From Paracamarosporium sp. OC-R06-R3 (taxonomy: Eukaryota; Ascomycota; Dothideomycetes; Pleosporales; Didymosphaeriaceae), in the NCBI GenBank assembly GCA_019828545.1, contig JACVRA010000056.1:124001-188000 (forward strand): 64,000 nucleotides of DNA. The letters are read 5' to 3'. The notes under the pieces were generated by a model, which saw only the letters and a list, made by a program, of their open reading frames with translations, made no database searches and was not told the origin of the DNA. Below are positions 1 to 11,334 of this stretch, piece after piece (position 1 is the first letter of the stretch; each line of letters begins with the position of its first letter). Position numbers and translations under genes: made by a program.

Positions 1-1135
1 GCTCTCCTCCGGTAGTCATGATCAATCAATCTTACATCACACTTCTACAAATCATCAGTAACAACCGTGCAATAGTCAAGTTGTACTACAACCTCAACCC
101 GTATACCCTCATATACTGGAACAAGACACCCCTGACAAAAAGACAGCGAAAAATATAAATCCAGCACCCTCATCCTTCCCTCACCTCCTCTCCACTTCAA
201 CCCTACACACGCCATCCAACCCATTCAGTGCACCTCGCCTACTTATCCACACCTCTCGATTCCATTTCCCTAATACCAGATACCATTTCTCCCCCTCATC
301 CTCATCCTCATCCTCTAAACCCAACCCTCGACACCATACCTCACTCAGCACCCCCCTTCCCTACACCACATCCGTCCCACCTCACCCACTCCCCTCCCTT
401 CATACAATCCCATTAATAACAAACAATACAAAATACAAAGTCACGCGTTCGTCCGCGTACAAGATCGTACATACCAGGATACATGCCAATCTTGGAATAT
501 TCTGGATTGCGTAAGAGAGCATGGGCGAGAGTATATATATGTATGGGGATATGTATGGATTTGTGTGGGGTGTTGGGAGGTGAGGAGGGAGGGAGGGGGC
601 AAGGGAGGTGTTTATCATCTATGTGTGTATTGCTCACTCTTCATATCACATCACACAGCAAACTGAATAGCTAGGTAATTACGTTCGCGTGATTTGCACT
701 GTATCCACATCCACATCCACCCACAGATTCAAATGCAAAGATAAAGAGATAGATATTTCGATTGCTTTGTTGATTGTTTCCGAACTACGTACGTACGTAC
801 GTGTGTCCCCGTCTTCCTTGGTCCGTTGCTTCGTTCATTCGGGGAGTAAGCACGTGGTAGCTACGCAAAGTACTTCGTCTCCGTTCGGTTCCATGCCATG
901 CCATACCATGCTAGTCAAGGCATGCTCGGCTCAAAAGGGGGTATTTCTATCCGTGAACCCAAACGTCCTGTTCCATGCCATCATATCCCATACCATGCCA
1001 TACCATGCCATCTATCTACCAAAAAACGCCAGTCCCTCGATGATCCAACCAACGCTAAACCCACTCAAACGCCACGGACAACTTTTATTTTCCTTCTTCC
1101 CAGCTCAAAAGCCCTTGCCAATCCCATCCCGCTAA
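1..1135. other. gene-free flank with simple-sequence tracts
   Basis: No convincing gene. It lies downstream of the minus-strand RING gene and probably holds its 3' UTR. Low-complexity tracts are visible: CTCATC-type repeats near 295-316, ACGT repeats near 789-800, and clustered CCATGCCATACCATG words at about 891-911 and 973-1012. The open frames here are short and of biased composition. Confidence 0.6.
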
Positions 1136-2712
1136 TCAAAGCTTCGTATCCTGCCTATTCGAATCGCTCAGGCGTCTCAACGGCGCATAAATGCTGGGCC
1201 CCGGTCCCGAGCGCCCGGCACTCCCCTGCGTGCCGCTACTCGCACCCGCACCGGCGTTCGCACTGGCCGACCGCGCGGAATTGCGCTGCTGCAGCGTGGC
1301 GCTCATCAGCCAGTGGAGCTGCATACGCATGCCGTTGATGGCCGCGTTCGTGTGCAGCATCTCATCCTTTGCGCGCTGGCTCTCGTTGATGACCATCATG
1401 TTGGTGCGGCCCTCGAGCTCGGTGAGCGCGTTGGCGATGCGGTTGACTTCGTCACGGAGAGACTCGTGCAGCGTGAGGAGGTGGTGCACTTGGGAGTCGA
1501 AGGGGGGCTGGCTGGGGTTGGCGAATGGCGGCTGAGACTCGTTCTGGGGCACGGGCGGAAACGAGGCCGGCGGGAGGCGGAAGTCTGGCGTGGGGATGAG
1601 ATGTGTGGGCGGGAAGGCGTCGGTGATGGTGGGGTCTAGGGGGTTCGTGGCGGCGAAGGATGAGGAGGAGTCGTTGGCCGGGTACAGCATGTTTGTGATG
1701 TTGGAGAGGCCGTCTTCTAGGATCCCGACCTTGCGGGTTAAGGGGTCTAAACGGGCTTCGTTCCGCTCGATGCGGGCTTGCTGTTCGCGGAAGTGCGGAG
1801 CCATAGTAGCCATTGGACACGTCTTCTCGTGGAGGTTTGTCTGCGCTCGCTGCGAGGTGAAGGTGCAGCCGACTATCGTGCCCTGGCAAGGGCTGATGAC
1901 CTTGCCGCAGGCGTTTTTGACGTGCGGCTTGAGATCGAGTCGCAGCAGGGTGATATCGCAATGGGGACAGTTAGTTGACCGGTTGGCACAGGCGGTCCTC
2001 TGGTGCTCCTATACACTACGTTTAATAACCACTTCCGACATATTTGAACCAAGATACGTACCTCTATATCCTTCTTCATCATTGAGGTGTGACAGTCCTC
2101 ACAGCTCACGGTATAGTGCAAGCAGCCCTTGTGGAAGTCCTTCTGCGAGATATGCAGCCGGCAGTCGGCCTGGGCGCACTCAACGAGCGTGTACTCGCAG
2201 TACAGCATGACATGGTCGTTCACATTGACACGCTGCTCCACCCAGCTGCAGCCAGCTTTGGCGTTCGGACACCTGACAACCAGCTCGTCCAGCATGGTCT
2301 CGACGATCTTGGGCACGGGTCTGACGTCCTTGTCCGGGTCGACCTTGGTCCTGCAGGTGGGACACGTCCTGCGGCTCTCGTGCTGGGTGGCCCAGGCATG
2401 GTCGAGGCAGTCGCGGCAGAAGAAGTGGCCGCAGAAGAGCTGGGCGGGCTTGTCGAAGGGCGAGTGGCAGATGAGGCAGACGAGGTTGCTGTCGGGGGCG
2501 GAGACGTATTCGAGGAGGTGCAGGTCGGGGGGCTGCTTTGCGATGGTGGTGCGCCGGTTCTTCGAGTTCAATGAGTTTGATGCGCGGATTTGGAGTGGTG
2601 AGGGGCTGCTGGGAGGGCCACCGACCGGGAAGACGTCTACCGTGTCCACCGCCGCCGACGAGGCACGGCTGCGCCGGTCGTTGGGCGGGGGGATGGGCTC
2701 GGGAGACGACAT
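1136..2712 (-). CDS. RING finger / TRAF-type zinc finger protein
   Basis: Two exons, 2712-2062 and 2008-1136, separated by a 53-nt intron (GTACGT...AG), give 507 aa. The start is the first in-frame ATG (MSSPEP); frames further upstream need a non-ATG codon. An N-terminal C3HC4 RING near residues 70-120 is visible (CLIC, CGHFFC, CPTC). Cys/His-rich TRAF-type fingers follow (CPNAKAGC, CEYTLVEC, CSWVEQ region) and run across the intron (CPHCD...HVKNAC...CTF...H). The C-terminal half is Pro/Ser/Asn-rich with a heptad-like region (REQQARIERNEARLD) that may form a coiled coil. RING plus TRAF fingers suggests an E3 ubiquitin ligase or signalling adaptor. The substrate cannot be inferred. It is divergent from the SNARE gene. 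Confidence 0.88.
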
Positions 2713-3344
2713 GACTGACGAGAGTGAAGGCTTCAAAGATGTGCCTCAGTTGTGCAGAGACTGCCAGAGCGAGACTTGCAAAAGTACGCCGGTAGCTGGG
2801 TGAGCGCTGAGGTGGTCAGGCTGAGGCTGAGGCTGCGGTCGCGGTGGTGGTGGGTGGAGAGGTGCCCTCGTACAACAGGGCCGCTGCGGGCGGGGGCTCG
2901 AGCAATGATATACCAAAAGGCGGTGTGGGCGGCGTGTGACGGTCACCAAGGAATGCGCGCGCGTCCATGCCTCCGTCGAGTGTGGTGGTGCAACGGCGAA
3001 ACATGCATAGGACAAACAGTCAGTCGGTCCATCATTCCATCGTTCGTCTGGCCCGCGCCAAGGCACGCGGGACGGGAACCTGGGCGTGGGCGGCTCCCGG
3101 CTGGCGTCACAGAGTGGATCCAGATGCAATGCACCTCCAGCTCCAATTCCAATTCCACGAGCGCGCCCTCGTGCATGTCCCTCTGCGCTGCATCCTTCCG
3201 TGACGCCCTGCCGCACGCTCCAGCCGCCGTCGCCCCGTCCCGCCGCATCTCGCATCCCGCATTCGGCACTCCGCACTTCCCTGCGCTCCCAGCACCAGCA
3301 CACATTCGCTCCGCTGCCTGACCACTCCCTTCTGCACCACCACC
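2713..3344. promoter_or_regulatory. divergent promoter region, RING gene / SNARE gene
   Basis: 632 bp between two divergent start codons. It must hold both promoters. It is GC-rich with pyrimidine-rich stretches before the plus-strand ATG. I see no TATA element or defined factor site. Confidence 0.5.
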
Positions 3345-4176
3345 ATGTCGACGACGAACCCGCCCCAGCTCTTCCTCCTCGCAGACCACATCAAGCTCTC
3401 GCTCCTCGAGCGCCAGCGCGCAATCTCCCTCAACCTCTCCCCCAACTCGCAAGATGGCCAGATATCCCGCTCCCTCGAGCAGCTCCGCAGCGGCATCTCC
3501 GCGCTCGAATCCCAAGTCCAAGACAACCCAGACGAGTACATCCACCCACCCATCCCTCATCCCACCAAAACTAACCCACCCACCCAGATCCATAACCTCG
3601 CAGCTCCCCCGCCTAAACGCCCAACTCTCAGACCTAACCTCCCAATTCGCACCCGCGAGCACAACCAGCACCAGCACCCCCTCCCCAACCCTCACACACC
3701 CCAACAACCCCACCCTAACCCCCGACTTCGCCGCCGCCCAGACAAAAAAACACGCCCCCAAATCCGTCCGCTTCACAGACGCCGACTCCTCCTCGGACGA
3801 CCCCAACCGCGCCTCGCTCTTCCCCTACCGCGACGACCCGGACGACGCCGCCGCACCAGACCACTCGGACCTGACCAACGAGCAGATCCACGCGTACCAC
3901 AGCGACGTGCTGGCCTCGCAGGACGCGCAGCTCGACGAGCTGGGCGCGAGCATCGGCCGCCAGCGGGAGCTCAGCATGCAGATTGGCGACGAGCTGGACG
4001 GGCAGGTGATGCTTTTGGACGACGTGGAGGAGGGCGTTGATCGGCATGCCGCGCAGTTCCGCCGGGCGAGGGGGCGGCTCGACAGGATTGGGCGGAAGGC
4101 GAGGGAGAATTGGAGTCTGACGGTTATTGTTGTGTTGATATGTGTGTTGGTTTTGTTGATCGTGATTACGAAGTGA
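3345..4176 (+). CDS. Qc-SNARE, Syn8 / syntaxin-8-like
   Basis: Exons 3345-3535 and 3588-4176 (52-nt intron) give 259 aa. The splice joins ...QDNPDE to SITSQLPRL. The N-terminal helical part (LLADHIKLSLLERQRA) is followed by a low-complexity Ser/Thr/Pro linker. A SNARE motif lies at about residues 185-240 (QDAQLDELGASIGRQ..., then LDGQVMLLDDVEE with the central-layer Gln). A C-terminal tail anchor (TVIVVLICVLVLLIVITK) ends the protein. The layout and length fit endosomal Qc-SNAREs such as yeast Syn8 (about 255 aa), which work in endosome/TGN fusion. Tlg1 is the main alternative. Start: ATG in CACCATGTCG. Confidence 0.87.
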
Positions 4177-4927
4177 GTGTGTTAATGGGTGGGTAGACGG
4201 GTGGGTGGGTGTATATAGATGTAAGGGAGGTTGAGATGCTCTCAGAGGGTGGACATATATGTATGCATAGACGGTGTTGGGCGTTTTGTCGACGGGGATC
4301 GGGGAGATCCTACGTCTTTTCTTTTGTTTTCCACAGCGGATATCAGATACAGTTACCATATTGCACCCAGATACGCAACACTCGAATCCATAGATGTTCG
4401 ATTTCGATTTCGATTTCGATTCAATTCGATTCAAATACTATGCTACACGCGACACGCGCAAGAGCTATCGTACCCGCCTTTCCTTGCTTCTCCTCTCATC
4501 CAAGCCAAACCAACGAGTTCATCATGATCTATCCGGATCTAAACGCCTGCGCTCCAGGGCACACGATGCAAAAAGACTAATACACAGGCCACGCCTAAAA
4601 GACGTGTGATGCAAATCTGCGGTCCGGGTTTTCGGCTTCTGAGCCAAGGCCCGGCCGTTCGGGTATCTCTAAGGATGCAAGGAAAAAGCTCCGAGGGTGG
4701 CCTCGACGCGGCGTGGGGGGTTAAACGGTGGCGTGAGCGGTGGGGGAATGTCGGTGTGGTGGGTTGCCCACTGGTATGGGTACGACGAGGATCCAAGTTG
4801 GCGGAAAATAATTCCTCATTTAGCAACCAATTGAGGTAATCGCAGTATATCCTTGCTTTGTATGTCAGAGCAGTTGCCATGGCGTTGGCTTTCAGTTGTC
4901 GTTGGAACCAGCACCCGACGGAGTACC
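4177..4927. other. convergent intergenic region
   Basis: 3' ends of the SNARE gene (+) and the mitochondrial carrier gene (-). It contains four perfect TTCGAT hexamers at 4397-4420. Nothing coding is supported. Confidence 0.6.
4397..4420. repeat. (TTCGAT)4 microsatellite
   Basis: Four exact tandem copies of TTCGAT, read directly, in the convergent spacer. Confidence 0.95.
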
Positions 4928-7142
4928 TCAATGCAGGCCTAGCGCAGCCTTGGACTTGTCGTAGACAACATAGGTAATCGATACAGCCGGAACGACCTTC
5001 AGCAAGTTCGGCGTGAGACCCTTGAATAGGCCCCGCACACCTTCGCCCTTCACCGTCTGTCGTGTAACATCCGCGATGCCGGTATATGTTCGAGGGTGGA
5101 GCACTGTCCCTTGGCTTTGCAGTCGGGTGCGAAGCAGGTTTATAGGATATACCATACTTGCTCCAAATGCACCCGAGAAGCCTCCAATGGCTGCAGTCAT
5201 GAAGCCACCCGGTGCTGCGTCTTCCTCGTGACATCCGCGTTTCCGGGCGTTGTGAGCTGTGATGGTACGCTTGAGGTATTCAAAAGTTCCCAAGTCCAAG
5301 GCTGCGTAGGGGAAGATACCAACGAGACCCATGCCGATACCGCGGTAATACGCTGCAAAACCCCCTTGGCGCCACATCTTCTTTGCTGTAGCGATGATTA
5401 GGCGATTGCCGTGAAGACCTCCGGAAACAGTCTCGCACTGCATGCGGCTATTATAGGTCAGTGCTTGGATCGTTGAGTGAGAGAATCAAAAGCTTACAAT
5501 TTGAGAGTATCGATAGGGTAGACGGCGAATTGTGAGATCATTCCTAATCAGATCAGCGTGAGCGATAAGTGCAGAGCAATGTCACGACCTACCTGCCATG
5601 CCACCTGCTACGAACTTCGACCACGAGTGGATTGTGGAAGGGTCGTTGTGGCCTTCGATAGTAGCAAAAGCGCGTTTCGCAGCCTGAAAACCTTGAGCCG
5701 ATGAACGTTTCAGTGTGCGAATGTACATACTTCGTAGGCACCAAATTTGATAGCCGATTCCGGCATGACTTTGACGACGTTCAACCCGTTACCTGCAGCG
5801 AGTCAGTCGAGCAAACTGCAACGAGACAAACGCTGCTTACCTGCGTACAGACTGCGCATACCGCCAGCCTGCCAGAGCTCTTTCGTCGCCCCTGCGAGCG
5901 GACGCCATGCGTTGAAGGCCGCTCGGAGGACATTGCCGGATTTTGCAGCCGCCACAGCTTCCTTAGTGACGCTGGTCTGCGCGATAAGGTATACCTTCAG
6001 GCGATCGAGAGGTGCGGTCGAGGTGCGAGAGACTACAAGTAAGTGCACGATAAGCCTATGCGTTGCATGCAAAATCCTTGGGTCAACTTACCAATCCCAG
6101 CAATCCCTCCCGCCACGAAGTACTCTATATCAGGAAAACAACCAATCAGCACAGATGCTACATTTTGGAGGAGCGCCTTCTGCTCCGCACCAACGGAGCC
6201 AGAGAGGTCGCCGACATCGTAACGTGGCGGGAGGGTCTGCGAAGTTGTAGAAAGCGCATCTGCGGCCGGCACAGCCATGTCGAGCGAGTCGAAAGATGGA
6301 GCGAATACAGAAGCAGACAGGGGCGGTGTTTTTGCCACAAGAAAGAGGGAGCCAAAGAGAGAATGAAGAAAGTGTATACCTAGTCCGTTTATTGTATCGT
6401 CACTGATTTGGACGTCGCCTTCCGGGTTGATGTGGTGAGTTTCCTGGAAGTAGGTTATCACCTCTTGAAGATTAGGCGCGGTGGCCGGCATGAACAATAG
6501 AAAATCGCTGCGTTGACGTCAGCAAGAGGGCCGTTTGCCAGTGGGGACGGTGAGAGTGAAAGTGAAAGGTCTAATTTCATGTGTTGTTGGCGCATGGCCA
6601 TGCGCCTTGGTACGGGTGGAGACGTACCGCCATTCCTCGAAGCTTATGACCCCGTCGTTGTTTGCGTCAACTTTCGAGAAGAAAACGTCCAGCTTGCTGT
6701 TGGGCACTGCCAACCCTGCGCGACGAAAGGCCACCTGGAGCTCCTCCTTGGACAGTTTTCCGTTGCGGTCGATATCGATGCTCTTGAAGAGCGCAAGGAG
6801 CTCCCTTTCTGTCTCCTGGACGAAGGTGCGAAACTCTTCATCAACACGGTCAGCACGAAGCACAGCAGAGGAGCTGCAATGCCTGACCATTGTACGATAT
6901 GTGCCCGTTCCCGTCTGAGTCCACCGACTTCATCACTTCGGCCAGCATCTGATCCGCATTTTTCAGCGCTGTGACCAGTTAGCGAGAGCTCTCCGCGGGC
7001 GGCGCGGAGGCGTACGGTGATCGAGCTTCCGCAGGCCCTTCTTCAGCGCTGCGAGGTCCAGCTGCCCCTGATTCCGCGTGTCGAGGGTCGCCCACAACGC
7101 GTCCACCCGTGCATCCTGCGCGTTCGCGGTCTCGGTATCCAT
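4928..7142 (-). CDS. SAL1: EF-hand mitochondrial carrier (ATP-Mg/Pi, SCaMC type)
   Basis: Nine exons: 7142-7016, 6968-6888, 6835-6628, 6507-6092, 6032-5841, 5792-5731, 5683-5593, 5543-5498, 5447-4928, giving 580 aa. The N-terminal half holds EF-hand loops (DSDGNGHISYNE, DIDRNGKLSKEE, DANNDGVISFEE) and a more divergent first one (DTRNQGQLD). The C-terminal half has three mitochondrial-carrier repeats with PxD/ExK signatures (APLDRLK, YPIDTLKFR, YPINLLRTR). This is the build of Ca2+-regulated ATP-Mg/phosphate carriers of the inner membrane (yeast Sal1, animal SCaMC), where Ca2+ binding on the outer side opens transport. All introns are 47-120 nt with GT-AG ends. The linker between the EF-hands and the first carrier repeat is the least certain part. 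It is divergent from cyclin C. Confidence 0.92.
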
Positions 7143-7738
7143 CGTTCCGTTATCTGTGGTCTATCATGGCTATGGGCTGCGGGTCGCTGTACAGGGCGGC
7201 GCTCGGTCGTACGAGGGCGAATTGAGAGAGGAGCGAGGGACAGGTCGGGTGCATAGGTCGTGATGGATGAAGGACAAGCGGGGTGCTGCTATGATGTCGA
7301 GCTTTGAGATCCGGCTAGGAAGCGTGCCCACTTCGGAAGGAGCCACGGAGCTAGAGCGCCCTCGTTCGACATTGCTCACCATCTCGGAACGCCTTCAGCA
7401 CGGCTCATTAGTAACGTTGCTACGAGTCGCCGCTTATTCGTTCGTCTAGTGCTAGCCCTAGGCTTTAGAAGTGGAAATCTCAGCCTATCGCTGCCTTGTC
7501 CAGCGACTGTACACTTCCTACCAGCGCCGCCCCGGGATTACTAGGCTGCTTCGATTCAGGACAGGAGACATTCCCACAAGACTTACCCTCACTCTTGGAT
7601 TTGTCTACAGTAAATATGCGGTGATAACGGCGGTACTCTGGTTTGAGTTGTTTTCCATTACGCACTCTCGGTTGTGCAGTATCTGTCAGGCAACATCCAC
7701 CGGTACCATTCTTCCAAAGCCACGCTTGCGTGGACAAC
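7143..7738. promoter_or_regulatory. divergent promoter region, SAL1-like / SSN8
   Basis: 596 bp between divergent start codons. The short frames here look non-coding. No specific factor site is recognised. Confidence 0.5.
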
Positions 7739-8719
7739 ATGGCATCTAGCTACTGGAACTCAACCCAGAAGAAGTTCTGGACCTTCACGAAGCCACAGCT
7801 AGCTCTGGAGCGGAAGAGATTAGAAGAATCGGAGCGGAACCTGGTCAACATATACCCGCTACCCGACAGACGGCATCTGAGCATCTATTTCTACCATCGC
7901 AAGTCGAACGCCCCTTGCTCTATCTAGGCTAACTCCATGTTAGAGCTATCAAAAATGGCACGGCCACTGGGTATCCGTCAGCAAGCATTGGCAACAGCCC
8001 AAGTTTACGTCCGACGGTTCTACGTAAAGGTAGAGATCCGCCGTACCAACCCAGCACTAGTTCTAGCAACGGCTCTGTATCTGGCGTGCAAGATGGAAGA
8101 GTGTCCGCAGCACATCAGAATGGTGCTGGCCGAGGCCCGCCATTGTTGGGGTATAGTCGTTTTCCCATCCTAAGCTTCCCGCCTGACTTGCCAAGCAGAC
8201 ACCTCCTTCAACGACATCTCGAAGATTGGCGAGTGCGAATTCACCTTGATCTCAGAAATGAACTCTCAGCTCATCATTCACCACCCCTATCGTAGCCTAA
8301 CTGAACTTCAAACTCAATTTCAGCTCACACAGGAGGAAAACTCCTTGTCTTGGTCGATTATCAACGACCACTATCTAACGGACCTCCCGCTCCTACATTC
8401 CCCGCACACCGTCGCCATCACTGCAATGTTCTTGGCGGTCGTCCTCAAACCCACTCAAGGCGGGCTTCAAATACATGCTGCGAGCGTTGCAAGTGCACTG
8501 CAAGCACTAGGCAACGCTCGCGGCGGAGCAGGACAAGGGACGCAAAACCGAGTGCAGAAGCTCGTCGACTGGCTGGCGCAAAGTAACGCGGACATAGAGG
8601 ACATTGTGGAATGCACACAGGAGCTGATATCACTCTACGAAGTCTGGGATTCCTACACGGAGAAGGCTTGCAAAGACCAGATAGCTAAATTTGTGAAGAC
8701 CAGAGGATTGGATAAGTAA
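7739..8719 (+). CDS. SSN8: Cyclin C, Mediator kinase-module cyclin
   Basis: Exons 7739-7898, 7944-8150 and 8199-8719 give 295 aa. It starts [14 protein letters not shown], typical of cyclin C, and carries the family-diagnostic [25 protein letters not shown] and [16 protein letters not shown] segments of the two cyclin folds. It should pair with Cdk8/Ssn3 in the RNA polymerase II Mediator kinase module. Intron 1 (45 nt) starts with GCAAGT, not GT. With it the protein reads [19 protein letters not shown], matching the family; no GT donor nearby restores that frame. The intron holds a CTAAC branch-point-like motif. Intron 2 (48 nt) is GT-AG. Confidence 0.95.
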
Positions 8720-10687
8720 GATGGTAGTGTCAGAATTGAGGCGGCGTCCGATGATAGGCTTCGGAGGTATCAGGGCCATCGGAGTTGGGGCTGAAGCACG
8801 ATGATGACATCTGACGGGATTGCGGTGTTGCGGCTGCTTAAATCAGCAGACGGAGAGGACAGGACTGCGAGACAGGTCGGAGAGAAGGAACCACTTCGCA
8901 GCACACAGCGTAGGTCCGACATGCTGGGCAGACGTTTGCAGGTGGTGGCCTCGGGACGAATGTGCGGATTCGGTCACAGAGCGTGAGCCAGGTGTTGGGC
9001 TCACGCCATGGTTCGGTCAAAACAGCCGGGATACACAATGCAAGCGTCGAGTTTACAGACATTCGTCAGAAACCCCTACATGGCGACCATCACCTGATGG
9101 ATTGTTTGTGTTCGAGGATCGATCCCCAGGGCGGCAGTCAACACTGGGCGTGCATGCCACGGCGGTGCAGTTAAATTAGGTGCTGACGGGCAGCGCGCAG
9201 TTAAGCGCGGCTGACGACGGGGAATGCTCGCCAGTTCAACAAAAGTCGCCTATCCGTCCGACAATTAACCCTCGGTGCAGCATCAGCAGCAGCGTGGGTT
9301 CCCCGCGGCGGAGAGCAGCATCAGAACGTGTTGGCTAAGCGATTGCCAAGGTCAATGCGACAGAGCTTGGCCCGTGGCAGTGGTGTTTTGGAAGTTGTGT
9401 AGGGCTCGCACGGAGGCTCCAGACCAGCTAAATATGGCGCAAGCAGGGCGCTTGGTTGATTGGGTTGGTGGGTGGTGCTGCATTCTGGTACCCCTCATGT
9501 GGGATGTTTCGGCATGTCGCACGCGGAAAGGGACTCTGGCACATCGCTGGGAACAGAGGGCTGGGAGAGGCGGGCGGCGGCGTCTCGAAGGCTCCAGGCG
9601 CTGACGGGCACCCTATGGGGGGCAGGGGAGCAGTGTTGTTGACCTCGCCTCGCCCCGCGACCAAGCCGCCACCTGGGGCCGCAGCGGCTGCGTGACCTCA
9701 TGGGCCAGTGAAGGGCGGCATTCCAGAACAGTCGGCTGGCAGCTGCAACGAGGACGGCGGGCAGGCGGCGGGAGGACGCAGGCGGAGTGCGACGAGGCGC
9801 GGCGGACTCGAGCAGCGTGGAGCGTGGAGCGTGGACTCGGCTGCGCTGGCATGTCGAGTGTCGGGAATCGTCGTGGCCCTGAGGGGTGCGCTGTCTGGTG
9901 GGGTGCTCTGCGCGTGAGGATGCCCCTGCAGCGGGCCACTGGGAGCGAGCCCTGCGAGGAGCGGTCAAGGCCATCGTGGTCACGATGCCAGCCGGCCAAC
10001 AGCCGCTCCAAGCTGCCTAGCGCGCGGCCGGCATGAATGTTTGGCAGCTTCGCCCCCTTGGACGAGCGCCGCCCAGGGCCCTGTCCGGGCCGTTTGCGCG
10101 GGCCATCTCTCTGTCTCTCTCCCTCTCTCTCTCGCTGCCAGACGCGCTGCCGCCGTGCAGCCTGCCTGCGCCGCTGGCCCGCACTGTGCGCTGATGAAAG
10201 CGCCGGCGCAGGCCAGCCGCCCGACGCACTCGACTCGTCCACGGACATCCTGACGGCGCGTTCCTCGGACGCTGCGCCCGGGCCACCCCGCAGCCCAGGT
10301 GCATCACGCCATGCACAATCCGGCCTAGACCGCCGAGTGGGTCGCTCGTCTTGCCACCGCACGGCCTGCCCAATCCCAGGCCGCCGCCGCCCATCCACAA
10401 AAGAGCAGGTGCGTCCCGGCCACTCCTGCCCTCCTCTTCGCCCTCCGCCTTTCAGCTTCTCCAGATCCAACCTCTTCTGCACATCCTCACCCACCACGCT
10501 CTATAAACCCATCGCTCCTAATCCTCGTGCGCTTCGACTCTCTGCCATATCCCGACCCGCCTGCAGCCCGACACCGCTTACCGCTGCATCCGAATAGCCG
10601 ACCGCCCCTTCTTTGTTTTGGCCGCCATTCTCACCACCACCGACAATCGGCACCTCTCACCTCCCACCGCCAGCAGCCACCGCAACC
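8720..10687. other. long GC-rich intergenic / 5' region
   Basis: About 2 kb with no supported gene. Open frames on both strands here are Arg/Pro/Ala/Ser-rich and typical of GC-rich non-coding DNA. A CT-rich tract lies near 10,108-10,135. The right part probably includes a long 5' UTR of the next gene. Confidence 0.55.
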
Positions 10688-11334
10688 ATGTTCAGCTACG
10701 GAGCGCAACACCACCCTTCGCACCTCAATGCCCACAACAACCACAACCACCACGGCGGCCGGTCGCGGAGGGCTCCCCGGATCTCGGCGGCGCAGCACAA
10801 CAAGCAGTACCGCCAAGTCCGGACCCCCAAGGAGTTCGTCGTAGAGCCCCCAACCCTCCTCGCCTTCCGCCGCGACTTCGAGGCCGCAAGGTCCTTCGAT
10901 CTCGAGGACGACGAGCTCTTCTGCCCCTTCCACCTGCTCACCGAGGATGATGTAAGTGCCATGACACTCCAACCGGCGATCTTCGCCACCCGATGTCATC
11001 GGCCCAGCATGCGCTGACCCTCGACCGACAGCTCCAGTCCATACACTCCTCAGGCTCCGACCGCTCGTCCTTGTCGAGCGGCTCGCCCGAACAGTCGCCG
11101 CTGCAGCACCAGCTACAGCCGACCCCTTCTTTTGTTCTCTCCTCTGCGCCTAATCCCTACACTCCGGCTAGCTTCCAGTCGAGTCACTCTTCTCAAACAA
11201 AGCTTCACCAGCCGCTAGCTCAGCGCACTCGCAATGCCATCCCCATCGTCGACCCATCCACGCGCACTGTTGCTAGCCCACCGCCCTCTGTCTCCCCCAA
11301 CCGACAGATGCAGCAGCAGTTCCGACGCTGGTAA
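10688..11334 (+). CDS. conserved fungal protein of unknown function
   Basis: Exons 10688-10951 and 11032-11334 (80-nt intron, GTAAGT donor) give 188 aa. I do not recognise a named family. After a His/Asn-rich start (HLNAHNNHNHHGG), a compact segment YRQVRTPKEFVVEPP...FRRDFEAARSFDLEDDELFCPFHLLTEDD looks like a conserved core. It contains one CPFH and a strongly acidic stretch. The C-terminal half is Ser/Pro/Gln-rich and probably disordered (SSGSDRSSLSSGSPEQSP). There is no signal peptide or membrane segment. The length, clean splice phase and composition change support a real gene; the role is unknown. Confidence 0.7.

Noticed and set aside
9613..10497. 294-aa minus-strand ORF
   Set aside because: Arg/Pro/Gln-rich, no motif, non-ATG or weak context, overlapped by other long frames. 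Typical of GC-rich non-coding DNA.
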